A program made the translations under genes and the position numbers. This document shows, piece after piece, positions 34,663 to 42,212 of a stretch of 42,758 nt of DNA (positions within the stretch are counted from its first letter, which is position 1; every line of letters begins with the position of its first letter). The notes beneath the pieces are model-generated. The model worked only from the letters and a program-made list of their open reading frames with translations. It was not told where the DNA came from and did no database searches. Origin of the DNA: Ramlibacter sp. (GTDB lineage: Bacteria; Pseudomonadota; Gammaproteobacteria; Burkholderiales; Burkholderiaceae_C); assembly GCF_029866045.1 (NCBI RefSeq), contig NZ_JARXAB010000055.1:1-42758 (forward strand), in the 5' to 3' direction.

Positions 34663-35068
34663 GAGATGTCTCCTGGATTTTTATGGTTACTTTGAGATGG
34701 GCTTGGCTGTGCAAAAACCGAAGATCTAAGCGCTATTAAAGCGCGGCTTGCCACGACCCGCAACCCAGGAAACCTAGGGCTGCAGGTGAGGCTTCATGCT
34801 GGCAATTGAGGACGCGGGTACGGCCCCCCCGGCCACCTTCGGGACATCTCAATGCGCGCCCGATACTGAGTAGTCAATTCGCAATTTGATTGAAATAAAA
34901 GAAATGCATCCGCGGGTTTGAGTGGAGGCTATACGCCCTGAATGGGATCTAGTATCGAGGTCTGTCAGTTCGCTTCCCTCCTGGGTCGCTCAGCGCGGAG
35001 CTGAGCACGGGCAGGTGCCCGCTGGCCAATGGGCCGGGACGGCCTGGCGCCATATTTGAGGAAATCCG
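34663..35068. other. 406-bp divergent spacer with several inverted repeats
   Basis: Between Bug receptor 4 and the SDR gene I see no coding frame. The middle (about 34850-34970) is more AT-rich than its surroundings and may hold the promoters. Short palindromes are gcgct-attaa-agcgc (34730-34744) and GCTCAGC/GCTGAGC (34988-35006), followed by GGGCA/TGCCC and GGCC/GGCC stems that make the last 80 bp before the SDR start look structured. No LysR or other regulator gene is adjacent. Confidence 0.5.
34988..35006 (+). repeat. 7-bp hairpin in the SDR leader
   Basis: GCTCAGC (34988-34994) and GCTGAGC (35000-35006) are perfect complements around gcgga. It lies 63 bp before the SDR start codon. Confidence 0.5.
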
Positions 35069-35854
35069 ATGGATCTTGAACTTGCAGGAAAAGTGGTCGT
35101 TGTGACGGGCGGCAGCCGTGGAATTGGCTTGGCCTGTGCCCGCGCGTTTGCGGTAGAGGGCGCCAAGGTGGCCATCATGGCGCGGACCCAAACCGCCTTG
35201 CTGGAGGCGGCGACAGAGCTGGCGGGCGCAGGCTTGGCCGTGCATACCGAGTGCGTGGAGATGGGCGACGCCCAGGCGGTGCAGGCGGCGATCGAACGCA
35301 TCGAAGTCGCCGTGGGCCCCATCGATGTTCTGGTCAATTCTGCTGGCGCGGCCAAGTACCACCCCGTCGACAGCACAGACAGCACCCGCTGGGCCGACGG
35401 CATGCGCGACAAGTACATGCCCACGGTCACTGCGCTCGATGCGGTCATCCCGCGCATGGCGCAGCGCGGGCGCGGCGCCATCGTCAACATCGCCGGGACC
35501 GGCGGCAAGTTGGCCAACCCGCTGCACATTGCCGGAGGAGCCGCGAACGCAGCGCTGTTGCTGGTGAGCGCCACCACCGCAAAAGCGTGGGGTCACCGCG
35601 GCATCCGCATCAATGCCATCAACCCGGGTCCGATCGAAACTGATCGGGCCAAGGCGGCCTTGCGGGTCAAGTCCCAAACCTCGGGGCGTCCAGAAGACGA
35701 ACTGCGGGCCGAAGTGGCGGCGCGCCTTCCGCTGGGTCGCTACGGACAGCCGCAGGAAGTCGCCGCAGTTGCCGTGTTTCTCGCCTCCGCCCGTGCCAGC
35801 TTCATCACGGGCGCCTCCGTCGCTGTCGACGGCGGCGCGATGTGCCTGCCATGA
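35069..35854 (+). CDS. SDR-family oxidoreductase lacking the YxxxK catalytic pair
   Basis: 261 residues. The Rossmann motif TGGSRGIG (13-20), VNSAG (89-93) and the C-terminal GASVAVDGGAM are classical SDR. The active-site segment that normally reads Y-S-A-S-K-A-A-L here reads GGAANAAL (156-163), so Tyr is Gly156 and Lys is Asn160. The Ser region is NIAGTGG. NAD(P)-dependent redox by the usual proton relay is not expected. It may be a divergent dehydrogenase, dehydratase-like enzyme or regulator. ATG 35069 follows GAGGA. It overlaps the PrpD gene by 4 bp (ATGA). Confidence 0.92.
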   Translation: MDLELAGKVVVVTGGSRGIGLACARAFAVEGAKVAIMARTQTALLEAATELAGAGLAVHTECVEMGDAQAVQAAIERIEVAVGPIDVLVNSAGAAKYHPVDSTDSTRWADGMRDKYMPTVTALDAVIPRMAQRGRGAIVNIAGTGGKLANPLHIAGGAANAALLLVSATTAKAWGHRGIRINAINPGPIETDRAKAALRVKSQTSGRPEDELRAEVAARLPLGRYGQPQEVAAVAVFLASARASFITGASVAVDGGAMCLP

Positions 35855-37230
35855 CACAAAGCCTCAGCCGCCAACTCGCCCAGTGGGTCCATCAGCTTCG
35901 CTTCGAAGACCTGCCCCCTGCCGTCGTCAACCGCGCCTGCGCCGCAACCCTTCAAGGCCTGACCTCGGCCTTGGTTGGGAGCCAGTTCCCCGACGCGCAG
36001 CAGGCGCTGGCGATCATGAAAGACGATGGCGCAGGGCCGGGCAACACCAGCGTTCTCGGGCACGACGTCAAACTCGGTCGCTCCGCTGCGGCCTTTGTGA
36101 ACACCGAGATGATGGTGGCCGGTGGCAAATGGGACACCTTCCGGCTTGTGGTGCACCCCGGCTCCTTGGTACTGCCTGCAGCCCTGGCGATCGCCGAGGA
36201 AACCCAATGCTCCGGTCGGCAGTACCTGACCGCGGTCGCTGCCGGCTATGAAGTGGCCTACCGGCTCGCCAAGGACTTTGTTCCGACGATGATGTCGCGC
36301 GGTTTTCACGCGGGGCAGGTGTTCGGCATCTTCGGTGCGGCGGTTGCGGCTGCCAAGGCGCTTGATCTCACGGCCGACCAGATCCATGTGGCCATTGGGC
36401 AGTGCGTGAACCTGGCCGCCGGCAATCTGGAAGGCGGACCCAAGGCGCTGCATGAGGGCGCAGTGGCTCGCAATGGCCTGCTGGCCGCGGCCATTGCGCG
36501 CAACGGGGGGGCGGGAGGAGAACTGTCCTTGGAAGGGGAGGCGGGCTTTTACCGCACCTACGCAGGCACCCTCGGGCACCCGCTGCGTTACAGCTTCACC
36601 GACAGCCTGCATGCCGATCTCTCAGATGTCGTGGCAAACCTGGGTAGTCAGTGGCTGTTCTTGGATACGCTTTTCCGGATTTATTCGACGCCGGGATACA
36701 ACATTCCTCACGTGGAAGTGACCGCGCAGCTTTGCCGGCGTGACAACATTCAGCCCGAAGATGTCGTCTCTATCGAATGCGAAGTGCATTGGCTGGAGAC
36801 CCAGTACCCCAGCCCCGCATTTCCGACGCGCCGCAACGACGCGGGCCCGGAGCGCGAGCGGCCCCACTACTACGCCGCGTATGGCGTGCTCGAACGCGGC
36901 TTTCCTCTGGACAAGAACGTGGTGCGAGGTGTCGGCGAGCCAGACCCGCCGGGCCTGCACGACATGATGCAGCGCGTTCGCGTGACCGCCTCGCATACGC
37001 GCCCCCTGCTTGCGCCGCGCATCACCATCTTCACGCGGGATGGAAAGCTCCATACCCTGGAAGGAACCGGGCGCGAGTTTGCGCTGGAGTTTGACGCGCT
37101 GGCCAGCAAGCTGGCACCACTCGGCCCCAAGCTTCCTATCGGCGCCAAGGGCTATGCGGAGCTCGCTGCCGAATGCAAGCACCTGGACCAGGCGGCCAAC
37201 GTGCAGCGGCTCATTGCACTGACACGCTGA
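35851..37230 (+). CDS. MmgE/PrpD-family protein 1
   Basis: 459 residues from ATG 35851, translationally coupled to the SDR gene. Conserved features are LPPAVVNRAC, the central CSGRQYLTAVAAGYEVAYRLAK and MMSRGFHAGQVFGIFGAAVAAAKALDL, and a C-terminal small domain. The family includes 2-methylcitrate dehydratase (PrpD) and iminodisuccinate epimerase, and many members are of unknown specificity. With the Bug receptor and SDR it probably handles a hydroxylated or branched tricarboxylate-like compound. A GTG start at 35842 would add three residues. Convergent with the secretin gene. Confidence 0.92.
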   Translation: MTQSLSRQLAQWVHQLRFEDLPPAVVNRACAATLQGLTSALVGSQFPDAQQALAIMKDDGAGPGNTSVLGHDVKLGRSAAAFVNTEMMVAGGKWDTFRLVVHPGSLVLPAALAIAEETQCSGRQYLTAVAAGYEVAYRLAKDFVPTMMSRGFHAGQVFGIFGAAVAAAKALDLTADQIHVAIGQCVNLAAGNLEGGPKALHEGAVARNGLLAAAIARNGGAGGELSLEGEAGFYRTYAGTLGHPLRYSFTDSLHADLSDVVANLGSQWLFLDTLFRIYSTPGYNIPHVEVTAQLCRRDNIQPEDVVSIECEVHWLETQYPSPAFPTRRNDAGPERERPHYYAAYGVLERGFPLDKNVVRGVGEPDPPGLHDMMQRVRVTASHTRPLLAPRITIFTRDGKLHTLEGTGREFALEFDALASKLAPLGPKLPIGAKGYAELAAECKHLDQAANVQRLIALTR

Positions 37231-37254
37231 CGCTCTGAATCTCTGACACACCGA

Positions 37255-37309
37255 GGCAGGTCGCGTCGCGTCGCGGCCTGCCCTCCTACCCGGGATCTTG
37301 CGACCCGGG
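37255..37309. terminator. Two hairpins between convergent prpD-like and secretin genes
   Basis: GGCAGG/CCTGCC (37255-37260, 37277-37282) encloses a short tcgcg tandem run. CCCGGG/CCCGGG (37289-37294, 37304-37309) follows. Both lie in the 127-bp convergent spacer. No poly-T. Confidence 0.5.
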
Positions 37310-37357
37310 CGGCCGCTGAGGGCCAAGCCGCCTGAGTCTTGTGCGGCTGCGGTCCGA

Positions 37358-39334
37358 TCAGAAGTACAGCATTTCCTTCACATCCTGGATGATGCGTTCG
37401 ATCGTACCCTTGTGCGAAATGCTCTCCTGGATGAGATCGCGGGCTTTCAGGCGCTTGTAAAGGCCGTTGTCCTTGAGCAGGCCGGCCAGTACTTCGTCGA
37501 GCACGGGCTGGGCGTTCTGTAGGTCGACGAACGCCGCTACCTGATCGGACAGCTTGTGCTTGGAGACCAAGCCCTTCTTGTTTTTGGCCTTTGCAATCTC
37601 TTCGTCGTTGTCCACCAATTTGCGGACGGTGACCATGGTGAGGATCTGCCGGTTGTAGTCGACCGTGATCGAATTCTTGAAGAAGTACTGCAAGACCGGG
37701 ATCTCTTGGAAGACGGGTGTGCCCGTCTGGAGCCGGTCCTTCTCGCGTTCCACCAGGCCGTTGACGACGAAGGTCTCGCCGTAGTTCACCAAGGCGTTGG
37801 CGTTGACCGTGTTGCGCGTCTGGGTCAGCTTGATGTTGGCCGACTCGCCCGCCTCCAGGAAGGACCGGGAAGCGCGGATGGACAGCAAAACCTCCTCTTC
37901 GTTCACAAAGGTGGGTGTCACCGAGAGCGAGATGCCCACCTGCTTGTCCGACAGGGTGAATCCGGTGTTGGCATTGCCAACTTGCACCGAGTAGGTGGAG
38001 CCACTGAAGAACACCGAGGGCAAGCGGTCGATGGCGGCGAGGGTGGGGCGAGCGACCACCTCATTCTTCTCGTACAGGGAGTTGGCAATGTTCAGCGAGT
38101 AGCTGAGGATGCCGGCCGTGATGGGGTCGGAGCCCGGTTCGGTGTAGAAGGACCGAGTCCGGAAGTTGTCCGTCACAGCGCCACCAGTGAAGCGCCACGC
38201 GCTGGCCACTTTGAGGCCTTCCATCAGGTTGACGCCGTAGGTTTGGGTGTCCTTTTCTTCGGTCCGCACCATGGTCACCTCGATGATGGCCACCGGTGGG
38301 TTCTTGCCGTCGCAGGGCATGGGCAGGGCGTAGGTGACCCAGCCTTCATCCCCACCACCAGAAGCGGTCGGCGTGATCAGTGGCGTGGCATCTTTTTCTA
38401 CCACCGGTGCCGGACGGATATCGCAGCTGAACCAGTTCTTTTTGGGAGCAGCTGCCGCTTCGGCGGCGGGCGCTGCTGCGGCTGCGGGCTCAGCCTCTTT
38501 CTTTGCTGCTTCTGCCGGGGCGGCTTCTTCCGCCTTGGCTGGCGCTGCGCCCGGCGCCGTGTCGGAGACAGCCAACATCTCGGCGCCAAAGCCGGACCGC
38601 ACGGCCAGCAACTGGTTGATGCGTGCGTCGACATAGCGGCGTTGCGGCGCGCTCTTCTCAGCTTCGTTGTACTTCGCCAGCATTTCCTGGGCTTGCCCAG
38701 GCTTGGCGATCACGGCTGCCTGGAAGGCCTTGAGGCGGAAGAGGCGTGGGTCATCCCAGCGGGCGTCATCGAGCTTCTTGACCGCCCAGGCCGATGCCGC
38801 CGAGTCACCCGCCAGCAAGGCGGCCCGGGCGAGGCCGAACAAGGCCTCCTGGGGTTTGGAGGGCTTCGCATCGATGGCTTGGGCGAACGCCTTCTGTGCG
38901 TCGCCGAACCGAGACGCTGAGAGGTACAACTTACCCAGTTGGAGGTAAGCCAGATCCATGGTCGGGTCGAGCAAGGCGGCGGTTTTGTAGCCGGCTTCTG
39001 CCAGTTTGAAGCTCTCCGGGTCACCCCGCTCGTGCTTGAGCTGATAGTTCAAGGCGTTGAAGAAATGCAGGGGCACGCTCTTGATGTCGAACTTCAGCGC
39101 GGTGTTGAAAACCTGCTGGGCTTTGTCGAAGTCCCCCTGGCGCAGGTATCCCAAGCCACTCTCGGCCAGCACCTGCGAGCGAGTCTGGCTGGGTTTGCCG
39201 GAGGCGTCCAGCTCGGCCTCGGCCGGGCCTCCCCACTTGGCAGCGGTCGACTTGCCGCCGAACGAGCCGCAGCCGGCCAGAAAACAGGTTGCCAGAGCCG
39301 CGCAGGCAAGCGCAGTGCGTTCGAACTTCTTCAT
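37358..39334 (-). CDS. TPR-secretin lipoprotein (orphan type II/III secretin-like)
   Basis: 658 residues from ATG 39334 (AAGGAAA upstream). The lipobox is LAGC with Cys22. TPR-like repeats occupy about 53-230 (LGYLRQGDFDKAQQVF, QLGKLYLSASRFGDAQKAF). An Ala/Pro/Glu/Lys low-complexity linker (about 258-300) leads to a C-terminal secretin beta-domain with VAIIEVTMV, DKQVGISLSVTPTF, ANALVNYGETFVVNGL and the hallmark GTPVFQEIPVLQYFF. The usual N0-N2 domains are not recognised and appear to be replaced by TPRs. It is an outer-membrane channel candidate with no other secretion or pilus gene nearby. An earlier Met at 39370 is less likely. Confidence 0.9.
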   Translation of the reverse strand: MKKFERTALACAALATCFLAGCGSFGGKSTAAKWGGPAEAELDASGKPSQTRSQVLAESGLGYLRQGDFDKAQQVFNTALKFDIKSVPLHFFNALNYQLKHERGDPESFKLAEAGYKTAALLDPTMDLAYLQLGKLYLSASRFGDAQKAFAQAIDAKPSKPQEALFGLARAALLAGDSAASAWAVKKLDDARWDDPRLFRLKAFQAAVIAKPGQAQEMLAKYNEAEKSAPQRRYVDARINQLLAVRSGFGAEMLAVSDTAPGAAPAKAEEAAPAEAAKKEAEPAAAAAPAAEAAAAPKKNWFSCDIRPAPVVEKDATPLITPTASGGGDEGWVTYALPMPCDGKNPPVAIIEVTMVRTEEKDTQTYGVNLMEGLKVASAWRFTGGAVTDNFRTRSFYTEPGSDPITAGILSYSLNIANSLYEKNEVVARPTLAAIDRLPSVFFSGSTYSVQVGNANTGFTLSDKQVGISLSVTPTFVNEEEVLLSIRASRSFLEAGESANIKLTQTRNTVNANALVNYGETFVVNGLVEREKDRLQTGTPVFQEIPVLQYFFKNSITVDYNRQILTMVTVRKLVDNDEEIAKAKNKKGLVSKHKLSDQVAAFVDLQNAQPVLDEVLAGLLKDNGLYKRLKARDLIQESISHKGTIERIIQDVKEMLYF

Positions 39335-39380
39335 TGCTTTTTCCTTGGGGAGTCGGGGAGGGAAGGTCATTAGTTGAGCT

Positions 39381-39408
39381 ATGTTATCAAGCTGCCAATT
39401 GTTGGCAA
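39381..39408 (-). promoter_or_regulatory. Candidate promoter of the TPR-secretin gene
   Basis: On the minus strand TTGCCA (39408-39403; 5 of 6) is followed after 16 bp by TAACAT (39386-39381; 4 of 6), placing the start about 40 bp before the ATG at 39334. A palindrome TGCCAA-ttg-TTGGCA (39393-39407) covers the -35 and could be an operator. Confidence 0.5.
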
Positions 39409-39471
39409 AAAGAAAAATAGCCTCAAAATCAAATAGTTCCCAAATCTGTGCCGATAACCGACTCCTTCAGC

Positions 39472-40449
39472 TCACTCTGGAACCATGCCTGCTGCTTTGA
39501 TATGCCCCGTCCACTTGGCTATTTCGGTCTCTACGAAGCGGCGCAATTCGGCGGGTGTCGAGGCCTGAGCGTCTATGCCGGCAGTACGTAGCTTTTGACG
39601 AAAATCCGGTTTTGCGGCGATGGCGCGAATCTCGCGACTCAAGCGTTCGAGGATCGGTGTCGGCGTGCCGGCAGGAGCCATCAGCGCATTCCACGCATAC
39701 AGCTCGTACTCCGGATAGCCTGATTCGACCATCGTGGGCAGGTTCGGGACGACGGTCGAACGAACGGCCGTGGTCACGGCATGGCCCCGCACGCGGCCTG
39801 CGGCAATCAGAGGCAGGCCTGCCCCCGGGTCGATCGCCATCGCGTGGCTTTCGCCTGCGACCACAGCGTTGAGTGCCAGGGGGTTGCTCTTGTAGGGAAC
39901 CAGCAGGACGTCAGTGCCGGCGATCTTGCGAAACAACTCGGCGAGTACTTGAGCGGACCCGGTGCCGTAGGCGAAGGTCATCTTGCCCGGGTTGGCCCGT
40001 GCATAGGCCACAAGATCTTGGACGCTGTTGGCCCCTAGTGCAGGATTGCTCACGATGATCAGCGGAAAGCTCCCCAGCAGGCTCACGGCTTCGAAGTTGC
40101 GCACAGGGTCGTAGGGCAGCTTCTTGAACATCCCGGGGTTAGACCCATGGGTCGATACGCTCGCCAGCAGCAGGGTGTAGCCGTCGGCTGGCGCCCGGGC
40201 GACGAATTCAGAGCCAATCGCACCCGATGCGCCAGGCTTGTTGTCGATCACCACGGGCTGCCCGAGAGCGGTCGATAGCTGCTCGGCGTACAAGCGGGCC
40301 ACGAGGTCGGCCCCGCTGCCTGCGGCAAGCGGCACGACCAGACGTAGCGGCCGATCCGGCCAGGACTGGGCCAAGGTGCTACCGGCGGCGGCCAGGAGGG
40401 TTGCGGCCATGGTAGCCATGGCAAGGCGGCGAGATTTGAATAGGTTCAT
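39472..40449 (-). CDS. Bug/TctC-family receptor 5
   Basis: 325 residues from ATG 40449. The leader MNLFKSRRLAMATMAATLL is followed by a cleavage region near TLAQS. Mature motifs are WPDRPLRLVVPLAAGSGADLVAR, PADGYTLLLAS, FKKLPYDPVRNFE and VPYKSNPLALNAVVAG. It resembles receptor 6 (same VPYKSNPLAL and DPGAGLPLI signatures), suggesting tandem duplication. Last gene of the minus-strand operon, 13 bp after the cyclase. A longer start to 40533 overlaps the cyclase. Confidence 0.93.
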   Translation of the reverse strand: MNLFKSRRLAMATMAATLLAAAGSTLAQSWPDRPLRLVVPLAAGSGADLVARLYAEQLSTALGQPVVIDNKPGASGAIGSEFVARAPADGYTLLLASVSTHGSNPGMFKKLPYDPVRNFEAVSLLGSFPLIIVSNPALGANSVQDLVAYARANPGKMTFAYGTGSAQVLAELFRKIAGTDVLLVPYKSNPLALNAVVAGESHAMAIDPGAGLPLIAAGRVRGHAVTTAVRSTVVPNLPTMVESGYPEYELYAWNALMAPAGTPTPILERLSREIRAIAAKPDFRQKLRTAGIDAQASTPAELRRFVETEIAKWTGHIKAAGMVPE

Positions 40450-40462
40450 CACAGGCTCTCTT

Positions 40463-41206
40463 TCATGCAGCGACCAGCGGTCTGGCCAAAACGCGTGCCG
40501 GGGCGCCGTCGGAACCGGCGATAGGCAGCGCAAGAAACATCGCTTCGACCCGCTGGTTCGCGTGCGAGCGAAGGTTGGTGAGGTGCTCGGCGACCAGCAC
40601 GCCCTGCGACAGCAGAATCTGGTGGACCGGCCAGGTGAAACCCGCCGGGCGTTTGTGCGCGGTCAGGTCTGGCGTGCTGAAGTCCACTCCGAGCAGCTTG
40701 ACCTGGTGGCTGACCAGCCAGTCGGCCGCATCGATGGTCAAAAAGGGATGGTCCTCGTACTTCTCTGTGTTGATGTACTGGGCCCAGCCGGTGTCGAGCA
40801 AGACCATGTCGCCGCGTTTGAGCTTCGGTCTGGCGGTCTTCAGGTCGTCGGCGGTGATGGGGGCAAACGGCTCCTTCTCGATGCGCCAGATCACCGCGGT
40901 GCCATAGAGCCGATCGAGCGGGATCTGGTCAAAGGCGGGGCCGTCGATCATGAAGTGGCGTGGTGCATCGACGTGGGTTCCATGGTGAACCACCATCTGG
41001 ATCTCGGTGATGTTGGCATTGCCCTCGGGCATCTTGAGGAGATGCCGAAACACCGGCTGGGGAAAGGCGGTTGAACGCGAGAGGTTCTCGGTCAGAACGT
41101 GGGTCAGGTCGGTCCACGGGCCGTTGCCCCCGGTCTCTCCGGTGGGCTCGGGCAAGGGCAGCCAGCCTTTCCAAGCGCGTGTAATGGGGGCAATGTGGTC
41201 ACACAT
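40463..41206 (-). CDS. Cyclase family protein (KynB-like amidohydrolase)
   Basis: 247 residues, soluble. The metal-binding signature is H75-G-T-H78-V-D80-A-P-R-H84, followed by RGDMVLLDTGWAQ, LLGVDFSTPD and the C-terminal LPIAG. Members are kynurenine formamidases, isatin hydrolases and related metal-dependent amide/ester hydrolases. The placement between two Bug receptors, behind a PrpD homologue, suggests hydrolysis of a lactone or amide taken up by those receptors. Spacing of 13-15 bp to both neighbours. Confidence 0.93.
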   Translation of the reverse strand: MCDHIAPITRAWKGWLPLPEPTGETGGNGPWTDLTHVLTENLSRSTAFPQPVFRHLLKMPEGNANITEIQMVVHHGTHVDAPRHFMIDGPAFDQIPLDRLYGTAVIWRIEKEPFAPITADDLKTARPKLKRGDMVLLDTGWAQYINTEKYEDHPFLTIDAADWLVSHQVKLLGVDFSTPDLTAHKRPAGFTWPVHQILLSQGVLVAEHLTNLRSHANQRVEAMFLALPIAGSDGAPARVLARPLVAA

Positions 41207-41221
41207 GGATAGCTCCTGGCG

Positions 41222-42199
41222 TCACTCGGGGATCATGCCGGCGTTGCGGATATGGGTCGACCAACGCTCAAGCTCGGTTTCCAAGAACCTGGCGAGTTGG
41301 GCCGGTGTGCTGCTCATGGCGTCGATACCCGCCGATCCCAGCTGCTGGCGCACCTCCGGCAGGGCCATGACCTTCACCAGTTCTGCATTGAGGCGGTCAC
41401 GCACGGCAGCCGGCGTGCCGGCGGGCAGCAGCGCGGCGTACCAGGCCGACAACTCGTAGCCAGCCATACCCGCCTCGATCATGGTGGGCAACTGCGGCGC
41501 GATGGGGGTACGCTTGGCCGTGGTGACGGCCAGGGCGCGAACCCGACCCGCCTCGATCAGGGGCAGGGACGGACCCGGGTCAATCACCATCATCTGGATC
41601 TCGCCCGCGATGACCGCCTGGAGCGCCAAAGGGTTGCTCTTGTACGGGACCAGCAAGACATCGGATTTGCTCTGGGTCTTGAAAAGCTCGGCGGTCACCT
41701 GCGCGCCACCCGTGCCATAGCCAATGGACAACTTGCCGGGGTTGGCACGCATGTGCGCCTGCAACTCAGCGACGGTTCTGGCCGGCACAGCCGGGTGGAC
41801 GACCAGAATCAGGGGAATGGTGCCCAGCATGGTCACCGGCTCGAAGTCCTTGATCGGCTCGTAGGGCAGCTTCTTGAACATCCCCGCATTCGAGGCCTGC
41901 GTGGTCTGCGTGGCGATGAAGACCGTGTAGCCATCGGGTGTGGCGCGCGCAACCGCGGCAGCCGCGATGGCCCCGCTGGCGCCGACTCGGTTCTCGACGA
42001 TGACCGGCTGCTTGATGGCCTCGGACAGCTTTTGTCCCACCAGGCGCGCAACGATGTCCGTGCCACTGCCCGCTGCGAAGGGCACGATGAAGCGCACGGG
42101 ACGGTCCGGCCACTGCTGGGCCTGTGCGGTCGACAGGGCGGTTGCGGCGAGGAGGCCCAGGAGGGCGCGGCGTGACCAGTGCAGGGGAATCTGTGACAT
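41222..42199 (-). CDS. Bug/TctC-family receptor 6
   Basis: 325 residues from ATG 42199. The leader MSQIPLHWSRRALLGLLAATAL is a good twin-arginine candidate, cleaved near AQAQQ. The mature part has WPDRPVRFIVPFAAGSGTDIVAR, TPDGYTVFI, FKKLPYEPIKDFE, VPYKSNPLALQAVIAG and DPGPSLPLIEAGRVRALAV. Clearly paralogous to receptor 5. Placed 13 bp after the PrpD homologue in the same operon. Confidence 0.93.
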   Translation of the reverse strand: MSQIPLHWSRRALLGLLAATALSTAQAQQWPDRPVRFIVPFAAGSGTDIVARLVGQKLSEAIKQPVIVENRVGASGAIAAAAVARATPDGYTVFIATQTTQASNAGMFKKLPYEPIKDFEPVTMLGTIPLILVVHPAVPARTVAELQAHMRANPGKLSIGYGTGGAQVTAELFKTQSKSDVLLVPYKSNPLALQAVIAGEIQMMVIDPGPSLPLIEAGRVRALAVTTAKRTPIAPQLPTMIEAGMAGYELSAWYAALLPAGTPAAVRDRLNAELVKVMALPEVRQQLGSAGIDAMSSTPAQLARFLETELERWSTHIRNAGMIPE

Positions 42200-42212
42200 G
42201 GAGGCTTTCCTT

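Noticed and set aside
37261-37276. Short tandem tcgcg run as a possible repeat array
   Set aside because: Only three units, within a terminator-like hairpin loop.
37556-38920. A 454-codon plus-strand frame opposite the secretin gene
   Set aside because: Antisense shadow; the secretin frame carries lipobox, TPRs and the IPVL motif.
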